Of a DNA stretch of 34,118 nucleotides, positions 1 through 7,121 are shown in pieces; position 1 is the first letter of the stretch, and every line of letters begins with the position of its first letter. A model generated the notes under the pieces. It was not told the origin of the DNA. It did no database searches and saw only the letters and a program-made list of their open reading frames with translations. Location: positions 1 through 34,118 of the forward strand of contig JAOZPA010000007.1 in assembly GCA_029932985.1 (NCBI GenBank), written 5' to 3'. A program made the translations under genes and the position numbers. This stretch comes from Campylobacterales bacterium (lineage in GTDB: Bacteria > Campylobacterota > Campylobacteria > Campylobacterales > JAOZPA01).

Positions 1-1
1 T

Positions 2-613
2 CAAAATTTTATTAATCAATCATTAGTAGCAGTAACAAATATATATGATTTAAAGGATATTAAAAGTTTTGATACTAACTCTTCTAAATTTAAAAAATTT
101 AATACTTGGGTTATTAGTTCATTGGTAGATATTAAAATATTAGATAGAGATAATAATAAAAATATTTCTATAAATAAAGATATTAGAGATTATATTAAAA
201 ATCTATATAAAAATTTAACTTATGAAGATTGTTTTTTTGAAAATACAATTTGTGAAGTAAATCAAAAAGTAGCAAAAGAGAGATATAAACGAAATCCAAA
301 ATTTATCTCAGAAGCTAAAATTAGAGATAATTTTCAATGTAAAATAAATAATCAACATTTAACATTTATTTCAAAAGGTGTAAATTATGTCGAGGGTCAT
401 CATATAGTTCCTATGTTTCAACAAAAAAATTATAATTTTCAACTAGACGATGTAGATAATATTATCTCTTTATGCCCAACTTGCCACAGAGAGATACATT
501 CAGCAGATAATAAAACTGATATTTTAAGAGATTTATATTCTTTAAATCAAAATTATATGCAACATCATAATATTAATTTAATTGATTTTCATAAAATGTA
601 TCTGTGTATATAA
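2..613 (+). CDS. HNH endonuclease domain protein, 5' truncated by window edge
   Basis: The reading frame is open from base 2 to the stop at 611-613, so the gene begins before the window; the TTG at 122 is only an internal codon. The C-terminal part carries an HNH nuclease fold: VEGHHIVPM (nt about 388-414) supplies the catalytic His-His, followed by DVDNIISLCPTCHREIH with the Asn, the CxxC and the final His. Only one Cys is visible before the HH motif, so the usual two-CxxC zinc site looks incomplete. HNH domains of this shape cut DNA and occur in McrA-like or other restriction enzymes and in stand-alone nucleases. The missing N-terminal region would decide which, so no specific restriction type is claimed. 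The gene is more AT-rich than the glycosyltransferase after it, which would fit a transferred defence gene at an island edge (inference). Confidence 0.75.
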   Translation, partial: QNFINQSLVAVTNIYDLKDIKSFDTNSSKFKKFNTWVISSLVDIKILDRDNNKNISINKDIRDYIKNLYKNLTYEDCFFENTICEVNQKVAKERYKRNPKFISEAKIRDNFQCKINNQHLTFISKGVNYVEGHHIVPMFQQKNYNFQLDDVDNIISLCPTCHREIHSADNKTDILRDLYSLNQNYMQHHNINLIDFHKMYLCI

Positions 614-623
614 AAGAGATAAT

Positions 624-1703
624 ATGAAAGTAGCGATAATTCATGATTGGCTTGATACAAATAGTGGGGCGGAGCGGGTTTTGAAATCGATTGTGGGTTT
701 ATTTCCCCGAGCCGATGTTTTTGTTTTGGTTGATTTTTTTTCAGATGAGGATAAAAAGAAGGTTTTCAAAAAAAATAAGATAACTTCATCTTTTATCCAA
801 AAATTACCTTATGCAAAAAAACATTTTAGAAATTATCTACCACTTTTTCCCTTAGCGATTGAGAGTTTTGATTTATCAAAATATGATTTGATAATCTCTA
901 GTTCGTGGGCATTTGCAAAAAGTGTAAAAAAGCACAAAAATCAGATTCACATCTGTTATTGCCACACACCAATCCGTTATGCTTGGGATTTGTACGATGA
1001 ATACACCAAAGATTTGCCATTTTTCAAAAAAATTATTGTAAAATTAACTCTAAAATATATACGAAAATTTGATTTAAAAACTCAGTCGAGAGTGGATTAT
1101 TTCATTGCAAATTCCCATTTTGTAGCAAATCGGATAAAAAAAACTTACGGCAGAGATTCCACTGTTATCTATCCTCCAATTGATACCGAACTATTTCAAC
1201 CTCATTTTAAAAAAGAGAATTTTTATTTGACAGCTTGTCGATTGGTTAAATATAAAAAAACAAAACTGATAGTAGAGGCATTTAATAAAAATGGCAAAAA
1301 TTTGGTCGTAATTGGCGATGGTGAAGAGTTTGAGACCATAAAAAAAATCGCGCTGCCAAACATTAAACCTTTGGGTTATCAATCAAATGAAGTTTTGCTA
1401 GATTATATGCAACGGGCAAAAGCTTTTATCTATATGGCGGTTGAGGATTTTGGAATTGTGCCGATTGAGGCGATGTCGTGTGGAACTCCTGTGATTGCTC
1501 TAAATGATGGGGGGACGAAAGAGAGTGTGGTCGATGGGGTGACGGGGGTGAAGTTTGAAACTCAATCGATGGAAAGTTTAAATAAATCGCTTGAGGAGTT
1601 TGAAAAAATGCACTTTGAACCTCAAAAAATTAGAGACCATAGCTTAAATTTCTCTCAGCAAGTTTTTGAACAAAAATTCTCAAACTTTATTAAATCACTT
1701 TAA
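624..1703 (+). CDS. GT4-family glycosyltransferase
   Basis: This is a 359-residue glycosyltransferase with a GT-B fold, expected to move a sugar from a nucleotide donor onto a lipid-linked or surface glycan on the cytoplasmic side of the membrane. The start at ATG 624 gives MKVAIIHDWLDTNSGAERVL, the typical N-terminus with the Gly-Ala-Glu loop. The frame stays open 42 nt further upstream, but that stretch overlaps the HNH gene and lacks a ribosome site, whereas AAGAG lies 5 nt before 624. The C-terminal donor half has the retaining GT4 E-x7-E motif (E274-E282 in EDFGIVPIEAMSCGTPVIA). The N-terminus recalls WbaZ/mannosyltransferase-like members, but donor and acceptor cannot be read from the sequence. 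No other polysaccharide gene is present in the window, so it may be the end of a cluster lying upstream. Confidence 0.85.
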   Translation: MKVAIIHDWLDTNSGAERVLKSIVGLFPRADVFVLVDFFSDEDKKKVFKKNKITSSFIQKLPYAKKHFRNYLPLFPLAIESFDLSKYDLIISSSWAFAKSVKKHKNQIHICYCHTPIRYAWDLYDEYTKDLPFFKKIIVKLTLKYIRKFDLKTQSRVDYFIANSHFVANRIKKTYGRDSTVIYPPIDTELFQPHFKKENFYLTACRLVKYKKTKLIVEAFNKNGKNLVVIGDGEEFETIKKIALPNIKPLGYQSNEVLLDYMQRAKAFIYMAVEDFGIVPIEAMSCGTPVIALNDGGTKESVVDGVTGVKFETQSMESLNKSLEEFEKMHFEPQKIRDHSLNFSQQVFEQKFSNFIKSL

Positions 1704-1780
1704 AACCCCTTTTTTTATTCTAAGCTTTAATTTACTACAATTCTTTTGCTATTTGTAAGATAATTTAAAGTTATTTTTGA

Positions 1781-1786
1781 TATGCT
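1781..1786 (+). promoter_or_regulatory. Putative promoter -10 before truD
   Basis: TATGCT is directly preceded by TTTTTGA, the T-rich -16 type sequence typical of Campylobacterota vegetative promoters, which often lack a -35 box. It lies about 47 nt before the truD start in a 129-nt gap. Inferred from sequence only. Confidence 0.35.
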
Positions 1787-1832
1787 ACTTTTTAGTAAAT
1801 AAAAAATCGGGGCTTAAGAAGGAATAAATTTA

Positions 1833-2918
1833 ATGGATAGATTATATTTTTTGAATCACACAAAAATTGATGTGATATTTAATAAAAATTCGAGAGATTT
1901 TGTGGTAGATGAAGTGCCACTTTATGAAAATAGTGGAGAGGGTGAGCATCTGGTTTTGAAGGTGCGGAAAAAAGATATGACCACTTGGGATATGTTGCAG
2001 GTGATGAGTGAGCATCTGGGTGTGAGGGTGCGAGATATTGGATATGCGGGGTTGAAAGATAAAGATGGTATGACGATTCAGTCGATTTCGATGATAAAAA
2101 GAGGGGTGGAGGAGAAGGTGGCAAATTTTTCTCACGATAAAATCAAGATTTTGGAAACTGCTTATCACAAAAATAAACTTCGGATTGGTCATCTAAAGGG
2201 AAACAGATTTTTTATTCGGCTCAAAAAAGTTTCAAAAACTGATGCTGTAATCTTGAGTAATATTTTGGAAAAAATCAAAGATACGGGGATTCCTAACTAT
2301 TTTGGTTATCAACGGTTTGGTCGAGACAAAGCAAATCACCAGACGGGTCGAGATATTTTGAAGGGTAAGAGAACTGAACGGCGAAAAAAGATGAAAAATT
2401 TTTTTATAAGTGCTTATCAAAGTCATCTTTTTAATCTTTGGCTCTCAAAACGGGTAGAGATTAGCAAACTTTTTAACTCATTTACAGTTGAGGAGCTGGG
2501 AGGGATTTTTAATTGGTCAAAGGAGACTATCACTCAAATCAAAAGTCAAGAGAGTTTTTGCAAAATTCTTCCTGGAGATATTATGCATCATTACCCTCAC
2601 GGAAAAGCATTTATGATAAATGAAGTGACTGAAGAGGTGAAAAGATTTGAAAAAAAAGAGATAACTCTAGCTGGACTTTTGGTAGGCAAAAAACCAATAA
2701 AAGCGGATGGAATTGCTGGAAATATTGAACGAGATTTTTTCGCTGAGTGTGAACCATTTATCGATAAAATGCAGGGAAGTAGAAGATTGGCTTGGATTTT
2801 TCCCACCCATATAGAGTATAATTACAAAGAGGAACAAGCTTGGATGGAGCTTAATTTTTTTCTGCCAAAAGGAAGTTACGCCACAGTATTTTTAGAGGAA
2901 CTATTGCATACAAATTAA
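1833..2918 (+). CDS. truD: tRNA pseudouridine(13) synthase TruD
   Basis: This 361-residue protein is expected to isomerise U13 of tRNA-Glu to pseudouridine in the cytoplasm. The family motif GYAGLKDKDG (residues 70-79) contains the catalytic Asp, D76. The second family signature NYFGYQRFGRD lies at about residues 155-165, and the C-terminal half has the length expected for the inserted TRUD domain. The overall length matches the bacterial family (about 340-370 residues). ATG 1833 is preceded by AAGGAA at a good distance. A small membrane protein gene follows after 15 nt and then siaB-like after 8 nt, so truD may head a short transcription unit with unrelated downstream genes. No abnormality was noticed. 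Confidence 0.93.
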   Translation: MDRLYFLNHTKIDVIFNKNSRDFVVDEVPLYENSGEGEHLVLKVRKKDMTTWDMLQVMSEHLGVRVRDIGYAGLKDKDGMTIQSISMIKRGVEEKVANFSHDKIKILETAYHKNKLRIGHLKGNRFFIRLKKVSKTDAVILSNILEKIKDTGIPNYFGYQRFGRDKANHQTGRDILKGKRTERRKKMKNFFISAYQSHLFNLWLSKRVEISKLFNSFTVEELGGIFNWSKETITQIKSQESFCKILPGDIMHHYPHGKAFMINEVTEEVKRFEKKEITLAGLLVGKKPIKADGIAGNIERDFFAECEPFIDKMQGSRRLAWIFPTHIEYNYKEEQAWMELNFFLPKGSYATVFLEELLHTN

Positions 2919-2933
2919 AAAACAGGGAAAAAT

Positions 2934-3284
2934 ATGAAAGTTAATGATAATGAAATTAGAAAAACTTTAATCAAAGAGTATATCAAGCGAAATTGGCAAA
3001 ATTTTATTATGGTGATTTTTATCATCACTTTTTTAACCACCGTCATACTTTATATGTCAACCGCTTCGATGCAAACTTTTTATTATGGAAAAGTGACAAG
3101 CCTCACAACTAATGGTGAAAATGAACTATTTTTAGAGGTGATACTCGATAGTGGCAAAAATGCAAAAGTACCAATCCAAAGCAAGGTTGACTACAAAAAA
3201 GGTAAAAGGGTAAAACTAAAATTTATTCAAAATGAGATGTTACAAGTCAAAGATTATCGGCTTGAAGAATATATAGAAAAATAG
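2934..3284 (+). CDS. Small single-pass membrane protein of unknown function
   Basis: This 116-residue protein is not recognised. It has a basic cytoplasmic N-terminus (about residues 1-20), one strong hydrophobic segment at about residues 22-42 (FIMVIFIITFLTTVILYM), and a C-terminal part of about 70 residues rich in beta-type alternation and Lys, ending in YRLEEYIEK. Predicted topology is N-in with the C-terminal domain in the periplasm. It starts 15 nt after truD and ends 8 nt before the SiaB-like kinase, so it is probably cotranscribed with both. Membership of the Sia-type switch cannot be shown. No family-defining motif, Cys pair or lipobox is visible. Confidence 0.7.
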   Translation: MKVNDNEIRKTLIKEYIKRNWQNFIMVIFIITFLTTVILYMSTASMQTFYYGKVTSLTTNGENELFLEVILDSGKNAKVPIQSKVDYKKGKRVKLKFIQNEMLQVKDYRLEEYIEK

Positions 3285-3292
3285 GAGATAAG

Positions 3293-3844
3293 ATGGGATT
3301 GATATATTTAATAAATAGTTCTAAGGATGATGAGGTTCTTTTTTCACACGATGGTGCAATTTCACAGGAGTTTATCACAGAAATTTCCTCCATTATCGAG
3401 GTGACACTAAATAAACACGATATTGAGATGAAAGATAAGGTGAAAATTATGAGAAATCTTTTTGGGGTGGCAGTGGAGCAACTTCAAAATATTATGAGTT
3501 ATTCAAAAGATAGTAGGCAAAAAAATAAATCTGCTAGGGAAAGTGATGGAATTTGTATGCTTGGATATTTTACAAATAAGGAAAAATATTTCATCAAAAC
3601 TTTAAATCATATTGAAACAGAGGATAAAGATAGATTGATAGAAAAAATAGATAAAATAAACTCTATGGATAAAATAGCTCAACGAAAATACTTAAGACAA
3701 CTTTTGCGAAGTGGAGAAAATACTCATTCAAGAGGTGCTGGACTTGGATTTTTGGAGATTGCCAAACGGTCAAGTGAAAAGATAAATTACGAGTTTAAAG
3801 ATACCCCAGATGGTCTCTATTTTGAGCTTACAATATCTGTATAA
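3293..3844 (+). CDS. siaB: SiaB-like GHKL protein kinase (partner-switch kinase)
   Basis: This 183-residue protein has a minimal histidine-kinase-like ATPase fold without a phospho-His domain. The N-box is EQLQN (E62-N66) and the glycine-rich lid is RGAGLGFLEIAKRSS (about residues 147-161); both are typical of SiaB-family (DUF6272) kinases. In Pseudomonas, SiaB phosphorylates the small protein SiaC on a Thr/Ser and so blocks its partner interaction, while phosphatase SiaA reverses this. Here the presumed phosphatase follows 102 nt downstream and the SiaC-like substrate is at 6642, so all three switch parts lie in 3.8 kb. AGGAG precedes ATG 3293. Family assignment rests on motifs, size and context; the substrate is inferred from those neighbours. 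Confidence 0.85.
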   Translation: MGLIYLINSSKDDEVLFSHDGAISQEFITEISSIIEVTLNKHDIEMKDKVKIMRNLFGVAVEQLQNIMSYSKDSRQKNKSARESDGICMLGYFTNKEKYFIKTLNHIETEDKDRLIEKIDKINSMDKIAQRKYLRQLLRSGENTHSRGAGLGFLEIAKRSSEKINYEFKDTPDGLYFELTISV

Positions 3845-3853
3845 AATAGATTT

Positions 3854-3882
3854 GTAGGTCTATTATTTGGCAAAGCTACCCT
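3854..3882 (+). repeat. Recurrent intergenic element, copy 1 (upstream of siaA-like gene)
   Basis: This copy begins GTAGGTCTATTATTTGGCAA and ends GCTACCCT. It begins 10 nt after the siaB-like stop and 93 nt before the phosphatase start. It matches the 8881 copy at 19 of the first 21 positions and the 14938 copy at 22 of 29. The centre holds TTTGGCAAA, a small inverted repeat that could be a protein-binding half-site pair. Confidence 0.6.
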
Positions 3883-3908
3883 GAATTATTTGATTTTAAT
3901 TAGGTAGC
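3875..3908 (+). promoter_or_regulatory. Inverted repeat GCTACC...GGTAGC in the siaB-siaA gap
   Basis: GCTACC (3875-3880) and GGTAGC (3903-3908) are perfect complements separated by 22 nt. They overlap the 3' end of repeat copy 1 and the decamer CGGTGAGGGG. No T-tract follows, so a classic intrinsic terminator is unlikely; an RNA hairpin or operator in the phosphatase leader is possible. Confidence 0.35.
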
Positions 3909-3946
3909 GGTGAGGGGACTTTTAGAAAAATAGCAAAAGGATAATT

Positions 3947-6223
3947 GTGTTTAAAATTAAAGCGAAATATAAGAAATTTTCATATTTTATGACTTTGGTG
4001 ATTTTTGTCATCACATTAAGTATTATTGTGAGTTTTATTTTTTATAATAATAATGTACGGATTAAAAAAGAGATTTTTTTCATTCAACAACAGGGGCTTT
4101 TGGTGATTAAATCTCAGATGAATCTAATAAATGACAGACTTTCTATTATCAAAAATTATTCAAATAGTTTAGCTGATATGTCTAGTGATTTGGTGGAGTA
4201 CAATGAGAAGAGTATGGAGAAGATTTTGGAATCGCATTTTTTGAGAGAGATTGGGATTTTTCAGTTGAGGTTGCTTGATAGTAGTGGGATTGAGGTTATT
4301 CGGTATGATTTAAATAAAGATTCGCAGATAATTAAACGTGAGCATAATAAATTGCAAGATAAATCTGATAGATATTATTATATGGAGGCGGAAAATATCG
4401 CTTTTGATGAAATCTATTTTTCTAAGTTTGATTTAAATATGGAAAATGGGAAGATTGAGCTACCATATAAAAATACTACACGGGTGATTAAAAAGATTAA
4501 GATAGGGGTAGATATTTTTTATATTGTGATAAATTATAATATTACCGATATATTTAAAAATGTGCTTGATACAACACTTTATGACCTATTTTTAATTGAG
4601 GAGGATAAGCAGATAAATATACATTTAAATGATAAATTCTCTTTTTCAAAGCAGAAACATTTGGATATTTATTTGAATGATTTGCTAGATTATGACAATC
4701 AGTATATTACAGAAAAACCGTTAGAGGGGTTTGGATATAGGGTTGTGATAAATATTAAAAAGTCGATAATTGATTCTGCCCAACAATATAAAGAGGATGA
4801 GATTAAGAATTCGGTTATAATTGTAGCATTTATCTCATTGATTTTGTCTTTGATTATCTCATCAATTTTGGCTAGAGTTCTAACACAATTTAATAAAAAA
4901 GCAGTGAAGATAATAGAAACTGGCAAATATATTCATGGAGGTGAGTTTTATGAGTTTATGAATATTCTGAATAATTTGGAGATTCAATATAGCAAGATAG
5001 AGATTGCAAATAGAGAGTTGAAAAATTTGCTTCATTCATTTAGCCTACATGTCATCGCTAGTAAGATGGATTTAAAGGGAAAAATTACTTATGTAAGTGA
5101 TGCTTTTTGTGAAGTTTCTGGTTATCCTAGAGAGGAACTTATTGGTAAAATTCATAAAACAATGGTACATCCTGATATGCCTAAAGATTCTTTCAAAGAT
5201 TTGTGGGAAACCATAAAGACTGGTAAAAATTGGCAAGGTGATATTAAGAATATTACAAAAGATGGAAATTTTTATTGGGTAAATGCGATTATCTCTCCCT
5301 ATTATGATGAATATAATACTATTATAGGATTTAATACAATAAGACACAATATCACTGCTAGAAAAGAGGTTGAATATTTGAGTGAAAACCTTGAAAAAGA
5401 GGTGGCTCAAAGGACACAAGAGCTTCAAGAGGCAAACACACAAATTTCAAAATCACTTAATTTCGCATCCTTAATTCAAGAAACTTTTAATTATGATAAA
5501 GATATAATACAAAATGTTTTTGAGGATAGTTTTGTGGTTTTAAAGCAAAGAGATGCGGTAGGGGGCGATATAGTCTTGTTTGAGAGATTAACACCAGAAG
5601 ATGAGTATCTGGTTTTTATTATAGATTGTACCAGCCACGGAGTTCCAGGGGCTTTTGTGACGATGATTGTGAAGACTTTGCAAAGACAAATTGTCTATGA
5701 TATTATTAAGTATAATCAAACGATAAGTCCTGCTAAAATTTTGTCAATTTTCAATAAAGAGATAAAAGATTTACTGAATCAAAATAGAGAGGATTCGCTG
5801 TCAAATGTGGGTTTTGATGGGCAAATATTGTACTATAATAAAAATGATAATTTGATAAAATTTGCAAGTGCGAGAAATGATATTTTGATATATCAAGATG
5901 ATACTCTAAAGAGATTTAGAGGAGACCGACATTCTGTGGGCTACAAAGATAGTGATGAGAATTTTAAGTTTAAGGAACACACCATAGAGATAAAAGATGA
6001 GATGAGTATATATCTGTATAGTGATGGATATACCGACCAACTAAGTGATTCTCAAAGACCTATGCCTTATGGGACAAAAAAACTTATTAGAAAAATCCAG
6101 CAGATAAAAGATGAATCTATGGAAAGGCAAAGAGAGATTTTATTTGATGAGCTAGATATTCATCAAGGAGATTATGAGCAAAATGATGATATATCATTTG
6201 TTGGTTTAAAGATTAAAAAATGA
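3947..6223 (+). CDS. siaA: SiaA-like membrane sensor with PAS and PP2C/SpoIIE phosphatase domains
   Basis: This 758-residue protein starts at GTG 3947. It has a transmembrane helix at about residues 12-33, a periplasmic sensor region of about 250 residues, and a second helix at about 287-309. A PAS domain follows at about 365-475 (SDAFCEVSGYPREELIGK, then HPDMP and DLWETIKTG, resembling Aer-type PAS), then a coiled coil and a SpoIIE/PP2C phosphatase at about 506-757. Metal-binding acids are all present: VGGD (D541), DCTSHGVPGAF (D560), YSDGYTD (D693) and NDD (D747/D748). It should therefore be an active Ser/Thr phosphatase removing phosphate from the SiaC-like protein encoded at 6642. The PAS domain is an addition relative to my recollection of the Pseudomonas protein (sensor-HAMP-PP2C). 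The stop overlaps the next ATG (ATGA), implying translational coupling to the MNT gene. Confidence 0.85.
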   Translation: MFKIKAKYKKFSYFMTLVIFVITLSIIVSFIFYNNNVRIKKEIFFIQQQGLLVIKSQMNLINDRLSIIKNYSNSLADMSSDLVEYNEKSMEKILESHFLREIGIFQLRLLDSSGIEVIRYDLNKDSQIIKREHNKLQDKSDRYYYMEAENIAFDEIYFSKFDLNMENGKIELPYKNTTRVIKKIKIGVDIFYIVINYNITDIFKNVLDTTLYDLFLIEEDKQINIHLNDKFSFSKQKHLDIYLNDLLDYDNQYITEKPLEGFGYRVVINIKKSIIDSAQQYKEDEIKNSVIIVAFISLILSLIISSILARVLTQFNKKAVKIIETGKYIHGGEFYEFMNILNNLEIQYSKIEIANRELKNLLHSFSLHVIASKMDLKGKITYVSDAFCEVSGYPREELIGKIHKTMVHPDMPKDSFKDLWETIKTGKNWQGDIKNITKDGNFYWVNAIISPYYDEYNTIIGFNTIRHNITARKEVEYLSENLEKEVAQRTQELQEANTQISKSLNFASLIQETFNYDKDIIQNVFEDSFVVLKQRDAVGGDIVLFERLTPEDEYLVFIIDCTSHGVPGAFVTMIVKTLQRQIVYDIIKYNQTISPAKILSIFNKEIKDLLNQNREDSLSNVGFDGQILYYNKNDNLIKFASARNDILIYQDDTLKRFRGDRHSVGYKDSDENFKFKEHTIEIKDEMSIYLYSDGYTDQLSDSQRPMPYGTKKLIRKIQQIKDESMERQREILFDELDIHQGDYEQNDDISFVGLKIKK

Positions 6224-6573
6224 GGTATTTAAAAGATATAGATAAAGATAAAAAATCTCTTATCTCTATAAAATATGAAATATCTTCAAGATTAAAAGTT
6301 ATAAATCCATTAAAAATAATTTTATTTGGTAGTTATGTGTATGGCACACCATCAGATGAAAGCGACCTTGATATATGTATTATAAAAAATAATATAAAAT
6401 CAAGAATTAATGAAAAGAGAGAGATTAGAAAACTATTAAGTGGTATTAAAATTGCAAAAGATATACTACTTGTAGATAATAATTATTTCTTATCCCATAG
6501 TGATAAAAATTGGCTAAATACCGCACTTTATGATGCTAGGCACAAGGGGGAGATTTTATATGAAAAGAGATAA
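6220..6573 (+). CDS. MNT-type nucleotidyltransferase domain protein (orphan antitoxin-like)
   Basis: This 117-residue protein is a minimal nucleotidyltransferase. LFGSYVYGTPSDESDLDICI (residues 35-54) contains the GS (G37-S38) and the two catalytic acids D49 and D51 in the pattern GS-x10-DxD. In MntA-HepT toxin-antitoxin pairs such a protein adds AMP to a HEPN ribonuclease and neutralises it. Here the expected HEPN partner is missing: only a 26-codon frame follows, overlapping this gene. The gene overlaps the siaA-like stop by 4 nt and lies between the phosphatase and its presumed substrate, an unusual place for a toxin-antitoxin gene. It may be a relic of a lost module or an adopted regulatory enzyme. 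The family assignment is firm; the function is not. Confidence 0.82.
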   Translation: MRYLKDIDKDKKSLISIKYEISSRLKVINPLKIILFGSYVYGTPSDESDLDICIIKNNIKSRINEKREIRKLLSGIKIAKDILLVDNNYFLSHSDKNWLNTALYDARHKGEILYEKR

Positions 6574-6640
6574 AATAAGTGATGAATACTTAGATAAACT
6601 TATTATTTTTGTTACAAAACAATTAAAACAGGAGAGATAA
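6560..6640 (+). pseudogene. Tiny frame after MNT; possible remnant of a HEPN partner
   Basis: A 26-codon frame starts at ATG 6560, inside the end of the MNT gene, and stops at 6638-6640, 1 nt before the SiaC-like start. It reads MKRDKISDEYLDKLI and continues for 11 more residues. MNT and HEPN genes typically overlap in just this way, so it may be the beginning of a truncated HEPN gene. It is too short to show any HEPN motif (R-x4-6-H absent). Its last bases (GGAGAGATAA) also serve as the ribosome site of the next gene, so it may simply be a coupling peptide. Confidence 0.35.
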
Positions 6641-6641
6641 A

Positions 6642-7028
6642 ATGGAAAATTTACTGTATGCACAGACTCAACACACACCACAGATAGAGTTTAACGAAAA
6701 AGAGAAAACTATATCTATAACGGGAAATAGTTACCCTGAAGATTCGTTTAGTTTCTATCAGCCAATTATTCAATGGCTAAAGGAGTTTATGGGCAACTGC
6801 TCACAAAACGATACAGTCAAAGTCATTATTTTTATTGATTATATGAATTCAAGTAGCCTAAAGGTTTATTTTGAATTTTTTGATATACTCGAAGAGGGAA
6901 ATGATAAAGGTGTCAAGATAGATATTGATTGGTATTATCAAATAGATAATGATATAGCAGAGGAGACGGGAGAGGATTTTGCTTTGGATTTTGAGACACT
7001 AAATATTAAACTTATTAGTAGAAACTAG
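6642..7028 (+). CDS. siaC: SiaC-like DUF1987 protein, phospho-switch substrate
   Basis: This 128-residue protein matches the DUF1987/SiaC family in size and in its central signature FIDYMNSSSLKVYFEFFDIL (residues 64-83), with a helix packed behind a beta-strand as in STAS-like anti-sigma antagonists. In Pseudomonas SiaC the phospho-acceptor Thr lies at the matching place; here the run is N69-S70-S71-S72, so a Ser is the likely acceptor (inference). In that system unphosphorylated SiaC binds and activates the diguanylate cyclase SiaD. No SiaD is present here; instead an HD-GYP phosphodiesterase follows 93 nt downstream. The likely kinase (3293) and phosphatase (3947) are upstream. ATG 6642 is preceded by GGAGAG. 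Confidence 0.85.
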   Translation: MENLLYAQTQHTPQIEFNEKEKTISITGNSYPEDSFSFYQPIIQWLKEFMGNCSQNDTVKVIIFIDYMNSSSLKVYFEFFDILEEGNDKGVKIDIDWYYQIDNDIAEETGEDFALDFETLNIKLISRN

Positions 7029-7048
7029 TGGGGTTAGTATTTGCCAAA
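7028..7048 (+). repeat. Recurrent intergenic element, copy 2 (upstream of HD-GYP gene)
   Basis: GTGGGGTTAGTATTTGCCAA plus one A, beginning at the last base of the siaC-like stop. It matches the 8881 copy at 17 of 21 positions and contains TTTGCCAAA. It lies 94 nt upstream of the HD-GYP start. Confidence 0.5.
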
Positions 7049-7078
7049 AGTAAGATATCAAAAAAACTAAATAATAGG

Positions 7079-7084
7079 TATAAA
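7079..7084 (+). promoter_or_regulatory. Putative promoter -10 before the HD-GYP gene
   Basis: TATAAA, within GGTATAAAATT, lies about 38 nt upstream of ATG 7122 in an AT-rich gap, 31 nt after repeat copy 2. No clear -35 is seen. A palindrome CTTAATATTAAG lies between it and the ribosome site AGGGGAA. Confidence 0.3.
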
Positions 7085-7121
7085 ATTAGGGATTTGTGCT
7101 TAATATTAAGAGGGGAATTAA

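Noticed and set aside
122-613. A complete 163-residue HNH gene starting at TTG 122
   Set aside because: The frame is open without a stop back to base 2, and no ribosome site precedes 122; the gene is better treated as cut by the window edge.
582-623. Extended N-terminus of the glycosyltransferase
   Set aside because: The extra 14 codons overlap the HNH gene, lack a ribosome site and precede the conserved MKVAIIHDW start.
3854-3890. Sigma-54 promoter at TTTGGCAAAG
   Set aside because: The GG-N10-GC spacing of -24/-12 boxes is not met here or in the other copies.
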